Counted from the stretch's first letter, positions 10,855 to 21,111 are shown. The stretch: DNA of 38,773 nt from Candidatus Brocadia sp. (GCA_030837935.1 JAUQXU010000466.1:1-38773), one strand, 5' to 3'. Numbers and translations: made by a program. Notes: generated by a model not told the origin, from the sequence alone.

Positions 10855-13440
10855 TTATAAAACTGACGGAGTTTCTGTAGCTTTTGGTTCGAAGTTACTC
10901 ATGTCAGGAGTATTTCTACTATTTATTGGCAGGCTAATATAAAAATCAGTTCCTGCCCCTTCTTTACTCTCTACGTAGATACATCCTTCATGGTCCTTCA
11001 TAATTCTAAATACAATAGCCAGGCCAAGACCAGTTCCTTTGTCTTTATCAGTAAAAAATGGTTCGAAGATATCGCCAAGCTTTTCAGCAGGAATTCCCAT
11101 ACCATTATCGGTGACCTTTATAACGAAATATTGCCTGTTTAATTCGCCTAAGAGAGGTGAAGCAAACGAAAAGAATACCCTGCCAGGGCGTTCTTTTGCC
11201 CTTCTTCTGAATTCGGAAATATTATCGATTAAGCTTGTGCTCACATGAATACACCCATTTCTCGGCAACGCATCAAGGCTGTTTTGCAGAATGTTTATAA
11301 GCACCTGCTTTACCTTATCTTCGTCGGCAGCAAGCTGGCAACTCATTTCTTCTAAAGCCGTAGTTATCTCAACACCCTTTTCGGCAGCATCATTCTTTAG
11401 CAAGTTTATGGTATCCATGATTGCACAATGAGGATCTATGTGCCGCATAACTGGTTTGGAAGGTTTTGCCAGATTCAGCATATCCTCAATGATTCTATTA
11501 ATCCTCCCTATTTCCTTTAAGGCAATCCCCCTGAAGTTACTGTGAAAATCCACATCATCTTTCTTATAGGGAAGAAGCTGAAAATATGTGTTTATGGCCA
11601 CCAGTGGATTTTTTATTTCATGGGCAATATTAGATGCAAGTACACCAAGATATGCGAGACGATCGGCATGTTGTTTCTCTGCCTGAAGCAATTTTAATTC
11701 TGTTAGATCTGTCAGAATCATTAATGTCCCGAGTTTCTCGCCGGCTTCAGTTTTGAGTTGAGTCAGGGTTACACCACAGGGAACTTTCTTATTGCCTCTT
11801 TCAATGAAAGTTTCAACGTCACGGTAATCTCTGTTACTCCTGAGCGTATATCGCAGTAATTTGTGAGTGTCCCTATCAAGGGCATTTAGTATTGTTCCGC
11901 TTGAACTTGCGTTATTCAGTCCAAGGATACTTTTGGCCTCATTATTAACAAGAGTAACTTCTTCATTAATATCTACAGCAATCACGCCACACTTTAAACT
12001 CTGGAGGATGTTGTCCCTATACGTCTTGGCCTCTTCCAAACCAGAATACAGGCGGGCATTATGAGTTGCCATAGCCAATTGACCAGAAAATGCAAGAAAC
12101 ATCTGGACGTCTTCTTGCGTAAAGACCTTTTTGTCAATTTTCTTACCCAAAAGAATTATGCCAAAGAGGTCATTTTCCTGAAGGACGGGAACACAACTGT
12201 CTATGTCCAAAGATGTCAATGTTTCTTCCAATACGTGATCAAGTTTGCTATGCGCAAAACGGTTCAGTTGTTCTTTAGAGAGAATCTTTTTATTTTGGCA
12301 GAGCCAGGTAACAACTGCGTCATCGCTGGGAAGAAATAACTTATCCTCGAATGAATCGGATGAGAATGGGAGATTTATAGCTGCTTTTAGACTGTAACGC
12401 TTTGTTTTTTCATCCTTTATCAGTATCCCTATCTTCTCAATACCAACGGAATCATATAAATATTGAATGGCAAAACGGAGAAGTCTATTCAAATCGTGGA
12501 TAGAAGAAAACATTACGGTAGAGTTACTGAGTATCTTTGGGTGGCTATACTTGGTACGGAATAGACTATTCTCAATAAAATGTTGAATCGATTCCCGAAT
12601 AGTCACAAAAGTTAAAATCATCACTATGATAGAAACTATATTCATAACGGTTTCTCTGTACTCTGATACAGGAAGTATGGTACTCATGATGAGTCCGGCC
12701 GTGAAATAGATTACGCTGAGGATAATGGATAGAATAGCGTAAACAGTGCTCTTCTTTATTACGACACTGATATCCATGAGATGGTACTTTACAATAGCGT
12801 AAGCCACTGCTACGGGGATGGGGACGGTAACCAGGGGCACAAAGCTTTCAACTTGCCATATACCCATTGCTGGTAAGAGAAAGTTTGTGATGGCCCCCAG
12901 GAGTACGGATACTGCTACCCCAAAGTATAAATATTGAATTTGTAGTCTTTTTACTCCATAGAAACGTATGCTTTTTTTATACAGGATATATAAAGAATAT
13001 CCCATACAGAGCATAAAGTAAGACCAAAATACCGGAAATAATGGACCATAATTCGCTTGTGGTAATTGGTTAACATATGATAAAGACTGAACAATATTGG
13101 ATGAAGAGCATGTCAATATGATACTTATGATAAAGAAAAATATACTTAAGTATCGATCGATAGACCTTTCCGCCCGATCAGGAAAGATGGAGGTAAAAAA
13201 GAAAAAGGCAGAAGGGATAAAAGCAGCTGCGCAAAAGACTAATCTCAGCCTGAAGACAGCCAACACCGGATCTGTGGTCTGAAGTATATAAAAAATAAAA
13301 AATGCCCAGACGCAAAATGTATTCGCAAGGATACAAAATCTTTTATTGATGCTGTCAGCTGGCTTCCTCAAGAGCACAAAGAACCCAAGCCCTGCATACA
13401 GCAAAGATATAAAAATACTCTCAATATGTGTTGGAAACAT
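10855..13440 (-). CDS. Sensor histidine kinase (7TM N-terminus, GAF, PAS, HisKA, HATPase)
   Basis: 861 aa; multi-TM N-terminus, GAF-like region, PAS ([24 protein letters not shown]), H-box [28 protein letters not shown]...[12 protein letters not shown]. Confidence 0.88.
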   Translation of the reverse strand: MFPTHIESIFISLLYAGLGFFVLLRKPADSINKRFCILANTFCVWAFFIFYILQTTDPVLAVFRLRLVFCAAAFIPSAFFFFTSIFPDRAERSIDRYLSIFFFIISIILTCSSSNIVQSLSYVNQLPQANYGPLFPVFWSYFMLCMGYSLYILYKKSIRFYGVKRLQIQYLYFGVAVSVLLGAITNFLLPAMGIWQVESFVPLVTVPIPVAVAYAIVKYHLMDISVVIKKSTVYAILSIILSVIYFTAGLIMSTILPVSEYRETVMNIVSIIVMILTFVTIRESIQHFIENSLFRTKYSHPKILSNSTVMFSSIHDLNRLLRFAIQYLYDSVGIEKIGILIKDEKTKRYSLKAAINLPFSSDSFEDKLFLPSDDAVVTWLCQNKKILSKEQLNRFAHSKLDHVLEETLTSLDIDSCVPVLQENDLFGIILLGKKIDKKVFTQEDVQMFLAFSGQLAMATHNARLYSGLEEAKTYRDNILQSLKCGVIAVDINEEVTLVNNEAKSILGLNNASSSGTILNALDRDTHKLLRYTLRSNRDYRDVETFIERGNKKVPCGVTLTQLKTEAGEKLGTLMILTDLTELKLLQAEKQHADRLAYLGVLASNIAHEIKNPLVAINTYFQLLPYKKDDVDFHSNFRGIALKEIGRINRIIEDMLNLAKPSKPVMRHIDPHCAIMDTINLLKNDAAEKGVEITTALEEMSCQLAADEDKVKQVLINILQNSLDALPRNGCIHVSTSLIDNISEFRRRAKERPGRVFFSFASPLLGELNRQYFVIKVTDNGMGIPAEKLGDIFEPFFTDKDKGTGLGLAIVFRIMKDHEGCIYVESKEGAGTDFYISLPINSRNTPDMSNFEPKATETPSVL

Positions 13441-13443
13441 AAC

Positions 13444-14697
13444 CTAATTTACCTGAGGATATTTTTTTAACACGAGAACAGCATGTGTCCCACCAACGCT
13501 ATGGGTATTTATCAGGGCAGTATCCATACTACAATACCTGGCGCTGTGTGGAACATAGTCCAGATCGCAGAGTGGGTCAGGCACATCAAGATTAATTGTG
13601 GGAGGAATAATCCCGTTCTTTAGACCAAGGCTTGCAGCCACTACCTGGAAACCACCGGCAGCAGCGAAGGCATGGCCTGTCATGGACTTAATTGAACTTA
13701 TTGGAATGTTGTATGCATGATCACCAAAAAAAGTTTTAAAGGCATTTGTTTCTGCCAAGTCATAACTAGGAATAGCATTCCCGTGGGCACAAATATAGTC
13801 TATTTCCTCTCCTCTGATTTTACCGTTGATTAATGCCTGTTTCAGTGCAGTAAACAGCGTTTTTCCATTTAATTCAACATGAAAAACATCCTGAGCCTCA
13901 CATGCAGTGGCATACGATACAATCTCAGCATATATATTTGCATCTCTTTCCAAGGCATGGTTCAGATCCTCAACCACGATTGATACACCACCTTCGCTAG
14001 CCACTAAACCATCACGGTCATTGTCATACGGCCTCGATGCCTTCTCAGGCTCTTCGTTTCTTTTTGAGAGTATTCCCAGGGAGGAAAAGGTTGACATTGC
14101 AAAGGGAAATATCATAGAATCTGCGCAACCCACGACGGCCATGTCTACATCTCCCCCCTTTATCATGCTATATCCCCAGTTTACAATATCAAGCCCGCTT
14201 GAGCATCCCGAAGATAAGGTCGAATTTGGTCCGGTAATTTTTAATTCTGAACATATATAGCCGGTTGCTACATGCGGTGTAACCTCAGGAGCAGTATAAC
14301 GGCCAACCGCCTTCGGGCCAAACTCTAAGAATCTCCTGTGCTGATGCTCATAGATATCATTTTCAGCGCCTATCGTAGTTCCAAAACATACGCCACATCT
14401 GCTACTCTTCTCTCTGCTGATATCGATATCAGCGTCTTTTACAGCCATCTTAGCCGTAGCAACACCAAAATGGCAGAACCTTGCGCTTCTTTTGACCAAT
14501 CTTGGATCAAAATAATCGCCAGGATCAAAGCATTTCACCTCACCGGCAAACTGTGTGCTAAATGGAGAAGGATCGAATGACGTGATCCTTTTTATGCCCG
14601 ATCGCCCGTTGATTAAGGCATCCCAATAAGCATCCTTTCCATTACCGTTAGGAGCTAATATCCCCAGGCCCGTGATAACGACACGCCTTTTTACCAT
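13444..14697 (-). CDS. FabF/KAS-II-type beta-ketoacyl synthase (KS1)
   Basis: 417 aa; VVITGLGILAPNG, nucleophile SSGCSSGLD, His motifs ICAHGNAIPSYDLAET and KSMTGHAFAAAGG. Confidence 0.92.
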   Translation of the reverse strand: MVKRRVVITGLGILAPNGNGKDAYWDALINGRSGIKRITSFDPSPFSTQFAGEVKCFDPGDYFDPRLVKRSARFCHFGVATAKMAVKDADIDISREKSSRCGVCFGTTIGAENDIYEHQHRRFLEFGPKAVGRYTAPEVTPHVATGYICSELKITGPNSTLSSGCSSGLDIVNWGYSMIKGGDVDMAVVGCADSMIFPFAMSTFSSLGILSKRNEEPEKASRPYDNDRDGLVASEGGVSIVVEDLNHALERDANIYAEIVSYATACEAQDVFHVELNGKTLFTALKQALINGKIRGEEIDYICAHGNAIPSYDLAETNAFKTFFGDHAYNIPISSIKSMTGHAFAAAGGFQVVAASLGLKNGIIPPTINLDVPDPLCDLDYVPHSARYCSMDTALINTHSVGGTHAVLVLKKYPQVN

Positions 14698-14724
14698 GGA
14701 ACTTTTCCTCCTGATAAAATATCG

Positions 14725-16515
14725 TTATTTTTTAAAAACATTTTTTTCTGCCAGTCCGCGGCTGTAAGTGTTTATCTTTTGGTAAACCTCTCCCAGGAAG
14801 CTGTAGTCTGTTGTCAATAAAGACAAATCGCTTCTCATCTTGAATTCTTCCAAGCCCTTCTGTCCTATAAATCCTGCACTTCTTGCCGCCAGACAATGTT
14901 CGTCAGAAACATTTACGGTGTAACCCATTCCTCTGACCTTTTTCTCCATGATCCCGGACATCTTAAGCATATCCAGGAACTTAATGCCGTGTAAAAAAAT
15001 ATCCAGTTCAGGCCATGTGCTTGGATCTTTTGTCAGTTCATACTCGTAGCGCAGGAGCGTCTGGACATAATCGGCAGGCAGATCGAAACCGAATCGCTCC
15101 GGCTCTAATTGCCACGTTGTTGCAGGTAACGGTGCGCCAGGCGTTATAAGAACGGAGTCTGGTTTGTAATTCTCATTTTTTAATTTTCGAAGAAAACACA
15201 AATTCTCTTCCAAAATCTGCTCATGGGTTATACCACTGTCAGGAGGTATTGGACAAGGATAAATAAAACTAACGCCTACATCAAGATGTTTTTTTTGGTT
15301 GTAGGACGCCTGCTTTATGGCCTTCACGGTAAAATACATATCCTCTACAGAACCGCCTTTGTCCATAATCTTTGAAAGAATAACGTTATTCGCTGCTTCA
15401 ACACCCAGGAAAACAGCCCTAAGTCCTGACCGTATTATTTCCTCATAACACTCAACAAGCTCGGCCAACCGTTCCCGCGCCTTAGGTTCTGCCCGAATGA
15501 ACATTGAATACTCAATATTCAAGCCTTCTGCTAATAAGGCCTCTGCGATCCGTCTGCTCAGTGAAACAGGCGTTGTAGAACCTGCGAACCTAAAGAGTCC
15601 AATACCCGTTTTCTCAATAGTTTCCTTCACCTCCTGAATTGTTATACTAATATCTCGGGTCTGGTATTTGCCGGTAATATTTGGATGTGTACAAAAACTA
15701 CACTTCCCATAATAACAACCAGACGATTCGTTTATTACTGCTATATTTACCTTTCCATCCTCCTTTTCATATAAGGGGAAAGGTTTTAAGTTTAAGGGAA
15801 GTCTCTTAACAATTGTTTCGTTTATCTTGCCACTACCGTCCTTATATATCAGATTAAAAATCTTCCCCGTTTCGGCAAGCTTAACGACTCGTTGTACCAC
15901 CGCGGATTTTGTGGCTCCCCGGGCATACATTTCTCTTACGGTATTAATAATCTGCACCAGGGTTACTTCGCCTTCAACATCGACACAAAAATCGAAGGGG
16001 CTTTTTTCCAGTGCATGTGCCTTGAATTGATTAACCTGGGGTCCACCGGCAATTACTATGGTATGCGGGCTTATTTCGCGGACTCTTTGCGCAAGCTTCT
16101 CGGAATATACGAATCTATCACCAAGCCAAGTCTTGATTCCGAGTACTTTTGTCTGGTTTTCCCGCACCTTATGAGCAAGATCATCTATGTATTTCTCCAT
16201 TTTTTCTCTCATAACATCCGCAAGATTATCCTGGAGAAGGTGCCACTCCTTTCTTAAGGATGCAGTATCTTCATTATGCTGAACACCAAAGATCTGCGAC
16301 GAAAGTTCGGATAGTCTTGGCGTAAGATCGTTCTTTGTGAATGCAGTATAAAATTCGATCCCCGCCGGGTCTTCAATGGCAATGTTAAAACCCGCATCCT
16401 TACATGCCCTGGCAAGCACCCCAATACCATTTTCCCTAAAGCAATCACTAACGGAATAGGCCTTTCCCATGAATGAATTCCATACCATAAGGTCTACGCT
16501 GCGAGAATCATGCAT
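14725..16515 (-). CDS. B12-binding-type radical SAM protein
   Basis: 596 aa; Rossmann-like HTIVIAGGPQVNQF...FDFCVDVEGEVTLV followed by SSGCYYGKCSFCTHP, a Cys-rich radical SAM motif with CX4CX2C spacing. Confidence 0.85.
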   Translation of the reverse strand: MHDSRSVDLMVWNSFMGKAYSVSDCFRENGIGVLARACKDAGFNIAIEDPAGIEFYTAFTKNDLTPRLSELSSQIFGVQHNEDTASLRKEWHLLQDNLADVMREKMEKYIDDLAHKVRENQTKVLGIKTWLGDRFVYSEKLAQRVREISPHTIVIAGGPQVNQFKAHALEKSPFDFCVDVEGEVTLVQIINTVREMYARGATKSAVVQRVVKLAETGKIFNLIYKDGSGKINETIVKRLPLNLKPFPLYEKEDGKVNIAVINESSGCYYGKCSFCTHPNITGKYQTRDISITIQEVKETIEKTGIGLFRFAGSTTPVSLSRRIAEALLAEGLNIEYSMFIRAEPKARERLAELVECYEEIIRSGLRAVFLGVEAANNVILSKIMDKGGSVEDMYFTVKAIKQASYNQKKHLDVGVSFIYPCPIPPDSGITHEQILEENLCFLRKLKNENYKPDSVLITPGAPLPATTWQLEPERFGFDLPADYVQTLLRYEYELTKDPSTWPELDIFLHGIKFLDMLKMSGIMEKKVRGMGYTVNVSDEHCLAARSAGFIGQKGLEEFKMRSDLSLLTTDYSFLGEVYQKINTYSRGLAEKNVFKK

Positions 16516-16612
16516 AAAAAGCCTCCTGGAAACTTAAAGTCTATTTGATGTGGCAGGCAAATAATAGTTAACGATCTCATGTAAACACGTAAAAATCAAA
16601 ATGCAAGTAACT

Positions 16613-16882
16613 CTATTTTATAGATTTCATGTTAATTTTTTCTTTCACAAGATTCGCCATATTTTTCAGTATCAAATTCTTACTTGCTTCTTCATTAGAA
16701 ATTTCTACATCAAACTCTGTTTCAATATTATATAATAAATTTATCATTTCCGCAGATTCAACACCGATATCATTCACAATATGTGAATCAGCGGTAATAT
16801 CTTCAACTTCTATCTTGAGTTCTTTCGCTAATATTTTTTTTAGTCCTTCTTCAATCGAATTTTCTGTCAAAGATTCCATCAT
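16613..16882 (-). CDS. Acyl carrier protein
   Basis: 89 aa; IEEGLKKILAKELKIEVEDITADSHIVNDIGVESAEMINLLYNIETEFDVEI with the probable phosphopantetheinyl Ser in GVES. Confidence 0.88.
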   Translation of the reverse strand: MMESLTENSIEEGLKKILAKELKIEVEDITADSHIVNDIGVESAEMINLLYNIETEFDVEISNEEASKNLILKNMANLVKEKINMKSIK

Positions 16883-16939
16883 TTTACCCTCCCAATATTG
16901 TCTCTAATCAATTAATTTATTGACGACTTATAAAAACCT

Positions 16940-18184
16940 TCAGATTTTGGACCTTTTTATCACAAGCGTTGAATTATTTCCTCCAAAGCCAAAGGAGTTT
17001 GAAAGGACAGCATTAAGTTCTTTCTTTCTCGCTCCATTTGTCACATAATCCAGGTCACATTCGGGATCTGCATGTTCTAGATTAATGGTCGGCGGGATTA
17101 CACCTTCTTGTAGCGCTAAAATACATGTTATCAGTTCAACCGCACCGGCCGCTCCCATTAAATGTCCCGTCATCGACTTGGTTGAACTTATTGGTATTTC
17201 GTATGCATTATTCTCAAAAACCGTTTTTATCGCCTTCGTTTCTCCACGATCATTTGCTATTGTGGATGTTCCATGTGCATTAATATAATCAATATTGCTG
17301 ATATCCAGCTGGGCATCCTCTATTGCCAAACTCATCGCCTTGCATATTTGCATCCTGTCCTGAGATGGCATGGTCATATGAAAGGCGTCACTGGTGGCTC
17401 CATAACCGGCGATTTCACCATAGATATGAGCCCCCCTTTCGCACGCCTTTTCTTCTCTTTCAAGAACCAAGATGCCGGCACCCTCCCCCATTACAAATCC
17501 ATCCCTATCTTTATCAAAAGGCCTACTAGCTTTTGTCGGCTGGTCATTTCTTTTCGACATTATTCTCAGTGAACAAAAGGCCGCGAGATTAAGCGGGAAA
17601 ATAGGCGCCTCAACTCCACCTGTCAAAACGATGTCCGCCTGACCTGATTTAATCATATCTCTCGCAACTCCTATGGCTTGATTTCCACTTGAACAAGCTG
17701 TCGCTACGACTAAATTTTGACCTGAAAAATGAAAATAATCTGAAATTACGTTTGCTATATTCCTGTTTTCAAGGGGAGGTTTGGTTCGTAGGGTATAGTT
17801 GTTATTTTCAATTGCCGTTTTTTCATCGTAGTATAATAACGTTTCAGCTCCTACACCAATTGATATCCCGACTTTATCCTTATTTAAGCTGCTTAATTTT
17901 AAATTTGCATCCCGCACTGCCATTTGCGCTGCTGCTAACCCCAATTGAGAATATCTGCACAAGGCGTTGGCTAAATCATCAGGCATGTATTTTTCAGGAT
18001 GAAAATTCTTTATTTCACCAGCAATCTTGGTAGGGTAACCTTCTACATTAAATCTTGAAATCATTGATATACCTGACTTCCCATGAATTGCAGATTCCCA
18101 GAACGCATCCACTCCGATTCCAATTGGTGTAATAATTCCTATTCCTGTTACAACGATTCTATCTTTCCCACCGTATCTGTCCAT
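16940..18184 (-). CDS. FabF/KAS-II-type beta-ketoacyl synthase (KS2), canonical active site
   Basis: 414 aa; ATACSSGNQAI, NAHGTSTIANDRGET, SSTKSMTGHLMGAAG, SNSFGFGGNNSTLV. Confidence 0.95.
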   Translation of the reverse strand: MDRYGGKDRIVVTGIGIITPIGIGVDAFWESAIHGKSGISMISRFNVEGYPTKIAGEIKNFHPEKYMPDDLANALCRYSQLGLAAAQMAVRDANLKLSSLNKDKVGISIGVGAETLLYYDEKTAIENNNYTLRTKPPLENRNIANVISDYFHFSGQNLVVATACSSGNQAIGVARDMIKSGQADIVLTGGVEAPIFPLNLAAFCSLRIMSKRNDQPTKASRPFDKDRDGFVMGEGAGILVLEREEKACERGAHIYGEIAGYGATSDAFHMTMPSQDRMQICKAMSLAIEDAQLDISNIDYINAHGTSTIANDRGETKAIKTVFENNAYEIPISSTKSMTGHLMGAAGAVELITCILALQEGVIPPTINLEHADPECDLDYVTNGARKKELNAVLSNSFGFGGNNSTLVIKRSKI

Positions 18185-18298
18185 TTTCTATGAGTACCGT
18201 TCCTCTTTGTTTAGTGGGCAAACGCCTTTTATCACAGAATAAGCAGGCAAAAATTACCCTCCGGAATATTGTCCACAACCTTCCTACTACCGATACTA

Positions 18299-19528
18299 TC
18301 AAAATCTCTTAAACAGCAGGGATACATTATTACCGGCGTAATCAAAGTTGTTTGATAGTATTATGTTTACAGGCTTGAAATCTGGCTTTTTTAGGATAAA
18401 TAATGAACTGCATTTTGGATCAATATTTTCAAGGTTATTTGTTTGCGGCAGAACCTTGTTTTTCAAAGACAGGAGTGAAAAGATTGCATCAATTGGACCA
18501 GATGCACCAACTGAGAATCCCAAACTACCCTTAGTTGAACTTACGGGAATCTTATAAGTATTTTCACTGAAGACCGACTTTATTACCTCTGATTCTTCTA
18601 TATCTTCTCTTATTCCAGATATACCACTTGCATTGATATAATCAACATCAGATGCATCAATGGCAGCAGACTCTAATGCCTGTTTTATACAAAACACTTT
18701 AGAATAAAAAGGAGAGTTTTTCTGATCTGCATCACTCTTATTACAATAAGAGGCCCCAAATCCAGCAAGTTCACCATAAATCTCAGCGCCCCTCTTCTCT
18801 GCACTACTCAGTGTCTCCAAAACAATAACACCAGCTCCCTCGCTCAAAACAAAGCCTTTTCTTTCAATATCAAATGGACAACTCGCTCGAGTTAAACCAG
18901 GGTCATTTGAGTAAAACAAACCTTTATGTCTCAATTCTTCAAAAACTCTCTGACAAAGTGGCGCTTCGGTCCCGCCAGCAACTACTGCATCGATATCATG
19001 CTGCTGGATTGTATTAAATGCATGAATTATGCTATAACTTCCTGAGCATGCACCGCATGAAAATCCTATATTAGGACCTTTAAGAGTAAATTCTATTGCA
19101 ATCTCACCAGATGGGGCATTCGTAAGATTCTTTTGCATTAAAAGAGGATGAACTCTTCTTGGGCCATCTGCATAAAGCATTTTAATTTGCTCTTCGATGA
19201 TGTTAAGCCCGCTAAAAGCGCTACCCATAAAAACCCCAATCTTTTCCTTGTCAAATTCGTTACCAATTTTTGCATCGGTTAATGCAATCTTTGTAGCAAC
19301 TAAGGCAAAACGGCTAAATTTATCTATTTTATCTTTTTTGGCTTCGGGAATACATGCCTCTAGTTCAACGTCAGACACCTTGCCAGCATATGTTTTTGTG
19401 TCCACACCTTCCGGTGCAATTTCCTTAATTCCTGATGTACCAGATAGGTATCTTTCCCAGTTTTCACGTATGCCAATGCCAAGTGGACTAACAACACCTA
19501 TACCGGTTACGACTACTCGTTTTTTCAT
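18299..19528 (-). CDS. FabF-like ketosynthase homologue lacking both catalytic His (KS3, chain-length-factor-like)
   Basis: 409 aa KAS fold; Cys kept (SCGACSGSYS), but NAHGTST is NASGISG and MTGHTLGAAG is SLGFSVGASG. Confidence 0.9.
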   Translation of the reverse strand: MKKRVVVTGIGVVSPLGIGIRENWERYLSGTSGIKEIAPEGVDTKTYAGKVSDVELEACIPEAKKDKIDKFSRFALVATKIALTDAKIGNEFDKEKIGVFMGSAFSGLNIIEEQIKMLYADGPRRVHPLLMQKNLTNAPSGEIAIEFTLKGPNIGFSCGACSGSYSIIHAFNTIQQHDIDAVVAGGTEAPLCQRVFEELRHKGLFYSNDPGLTRASCPFDIERKGFVLSEGAGVIVLETLSSAEKRGAEIYGELAGFGASYCNKSDADQKNSPFYSKVFCIKQALESAAIDASDVDYINASGISGIREDIEESEVIKSVFSENTYKIPVSSTKGSLGFSVGASGPIDAIFSLLSLKNKVLPQTNNLENIDPKCSSLFILKKPDFKPVNIILSNNFDYAGNNVSLLFKRF

Positions 19529-19731
19529 AAATTAACATCCATGTTTTTATCACACATATACAGGTTGAAATATCAATGCGTGGAATTGCCCTCTTCAGGC
19601 TCTGATTATACTATTATTAACGCGTATTACTAGTTTTTTAAACAAGTTAAGGCACGGACATGGACAAACAAAGCTTGTCCATTCCACCCTGAAATCCTCT
19701 TCATTAAAATGAAAATTCCTATACCATCAAG

Positions 19732-21111
19732 TTAGTTCCCAGAATCTGCAATTCCATACTTTTGCATCTTATAATTGATAATGCGGCGAGTGGTTCCAAG
19801 GAGCTTTGCTGCTTTCGATTTCACACCTCCGGATTCCTGAAGAGCCTGTTCGATGAGCTGCTTTTCTACGTGCGCCACTTCGTCTTCCATGGAGATTCGC
19901 CAGTTTTTATTTGATTTTGCCCTTTGAAGATTACAGGAAGAAATACCTGTGATCTCAATAGGAAGGTGTTCTGGTAGAAGAGTAGACTCGTTACCGTAGA
20001 GTGCAATAGTTCTTTCCATTATGTTTTTCAACTCTCTTACATTTCCTGGCCAATGATACTTTAATAATGCCTCCATAGCTTCTTTTGAAATAAATTCTGT
20101 TTTTGCATGGCACTCTTTTCGAAAGATGTTATAGAAGTGTTCTACTAATTGTGGAATATCCTCCGGCCTTTCACGAAGCGGCGGGAGATAAATGGGGACA
20201 ACATTAATACGATAATAAAGATCTTCACGGAATTGGCCGGCTTTGATCATTCCTTCCAGATCTTTATTTGTCGCAGCAATTATGCGTACATCAGTTTTTA
20301 TAACAGAATGACTTCCTAAACGAGAGAATTCCCTTTCCTGGAGAACACGTAATAGTTTTGCCTGCAAAGGAAGGTTTATCTCGCTGATTTCATCAAGAAA
20401 TATGGTACCACCTTCAGCTATCTCAAACTTACCTGATCTTCTTTCATATGCACCGGTAAACGATCCCTTCTCATGACCAAAGAGTTCTGTTTCCAGCAAG
20501 TCCCCTGCTAGATTTGGACAACTTACGACAACAAAGGGATTCTCGCGCCGATTACTATCAAAATGGATTGCACGTGCAACTAATTCCTTACCCGTTCCAC
20601 TCTCCCCCCGCAAAAGAACGGTTGAATCCACCCGAGAAACCCTGGAAATAATATCAATTATTTCCTCCATCATCCGACTATGTCCATGAATTAATTTGTC
20701 GATAGAATGGTATTTATATTCGGAACGAAGATATCGAACCTCCCTGGTTAAACTTTTAAACTGCAATGCCTTTTCAACCGTTATCTTAATCTCTTCAATT
20801 TCAAACGGCTTGACAATATAATCCAAAGCACCCAGCTTAACAGCCTCTACAATTGACTTAACGTCATTTACCGCAGTTAATACTATTATACCGATCTCTT
20901 GCCAAGAGGGTTGTAACCTTCTCAGCAATTCTAAGCCATCCATCTCATGCATTTTCAAATCAAGCAATATGAGATCCACACGCTCTTTATCTAATATCTT
21001 TAAGGCTTCCTTCCCACTATGAGTACCTAATACTCTATAGCTATCCTTTAAGACAAGACGGAGAGACTCTACTACACTGAATTCATCGTCTACCAATAAT
21101 ATAGTTTTCAT
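19732..21111 (-). CDS. NtrC-family sigma-54-dependent response regulator
   Basis: REC with LLDLKMHEMDG; AAA+ GESGTGKELVARAIH, HEKGSFTGAYERR, GGTIFLDEI; C-terminal Fis-type HTH (AAKLLGTTRRIINYKMQKYGI). Confidence 0.95.
   Translation of the reverse strand: MKTILLVDDEFSVVESLRLVLKDSYRVLGTHSGKEALKILDKERVDLILLDLKMHEMDGLELLRRLQPSWQEIGIIVLTAVNDVKSIVEAVKLGALDYIVKPFEIEEIKITVEKALQFKSLTREVRYLRSEYKYHSIDKLIHGHSRMMEEIIDIISRVSRVDSTVLLRGESGTGKELVARAIHFDSNRRENPFVVVSCPNLAGDLLETELFGHEKGSFTGAYERRSGKFEIAEGGTIFLDEISEINLPLQAKLLRVLQEREFSRLGSHSVIKTDVRIIAATNKDLEGMIKAGQFREDLYYRINVVPIYLPPLRERPEDIPQLVEHFYNIFRKECHAKTEFISKEAMEALLKYHWPGNVRELKNIMERTIALYGNESTLLPEHLPIEITGISSCNLQRAKSNKNWRISMEDEVAHVEKQLIEQALQESGGVKSKAAKLLGTTRRIINYKMQKYGIADSGN

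Noticed and set aside
13907-14260. Antisense ORFs within the KS, radical SAM and kinase genes (for example 13907-14260, 15892-16257, 17689-18033)
   Set aside because: They lie opposite strong conserved coding regions and show no family signatures.
19576-19594. Possible reverse-strand sigma-54 site (GC-N10-CC spacing) about 50 nt upstream of KS3
   Set aside because: Only the dinucleotide spacing fits; flanking bases (AGGGCA...ACGCA) match the consensus poorly.
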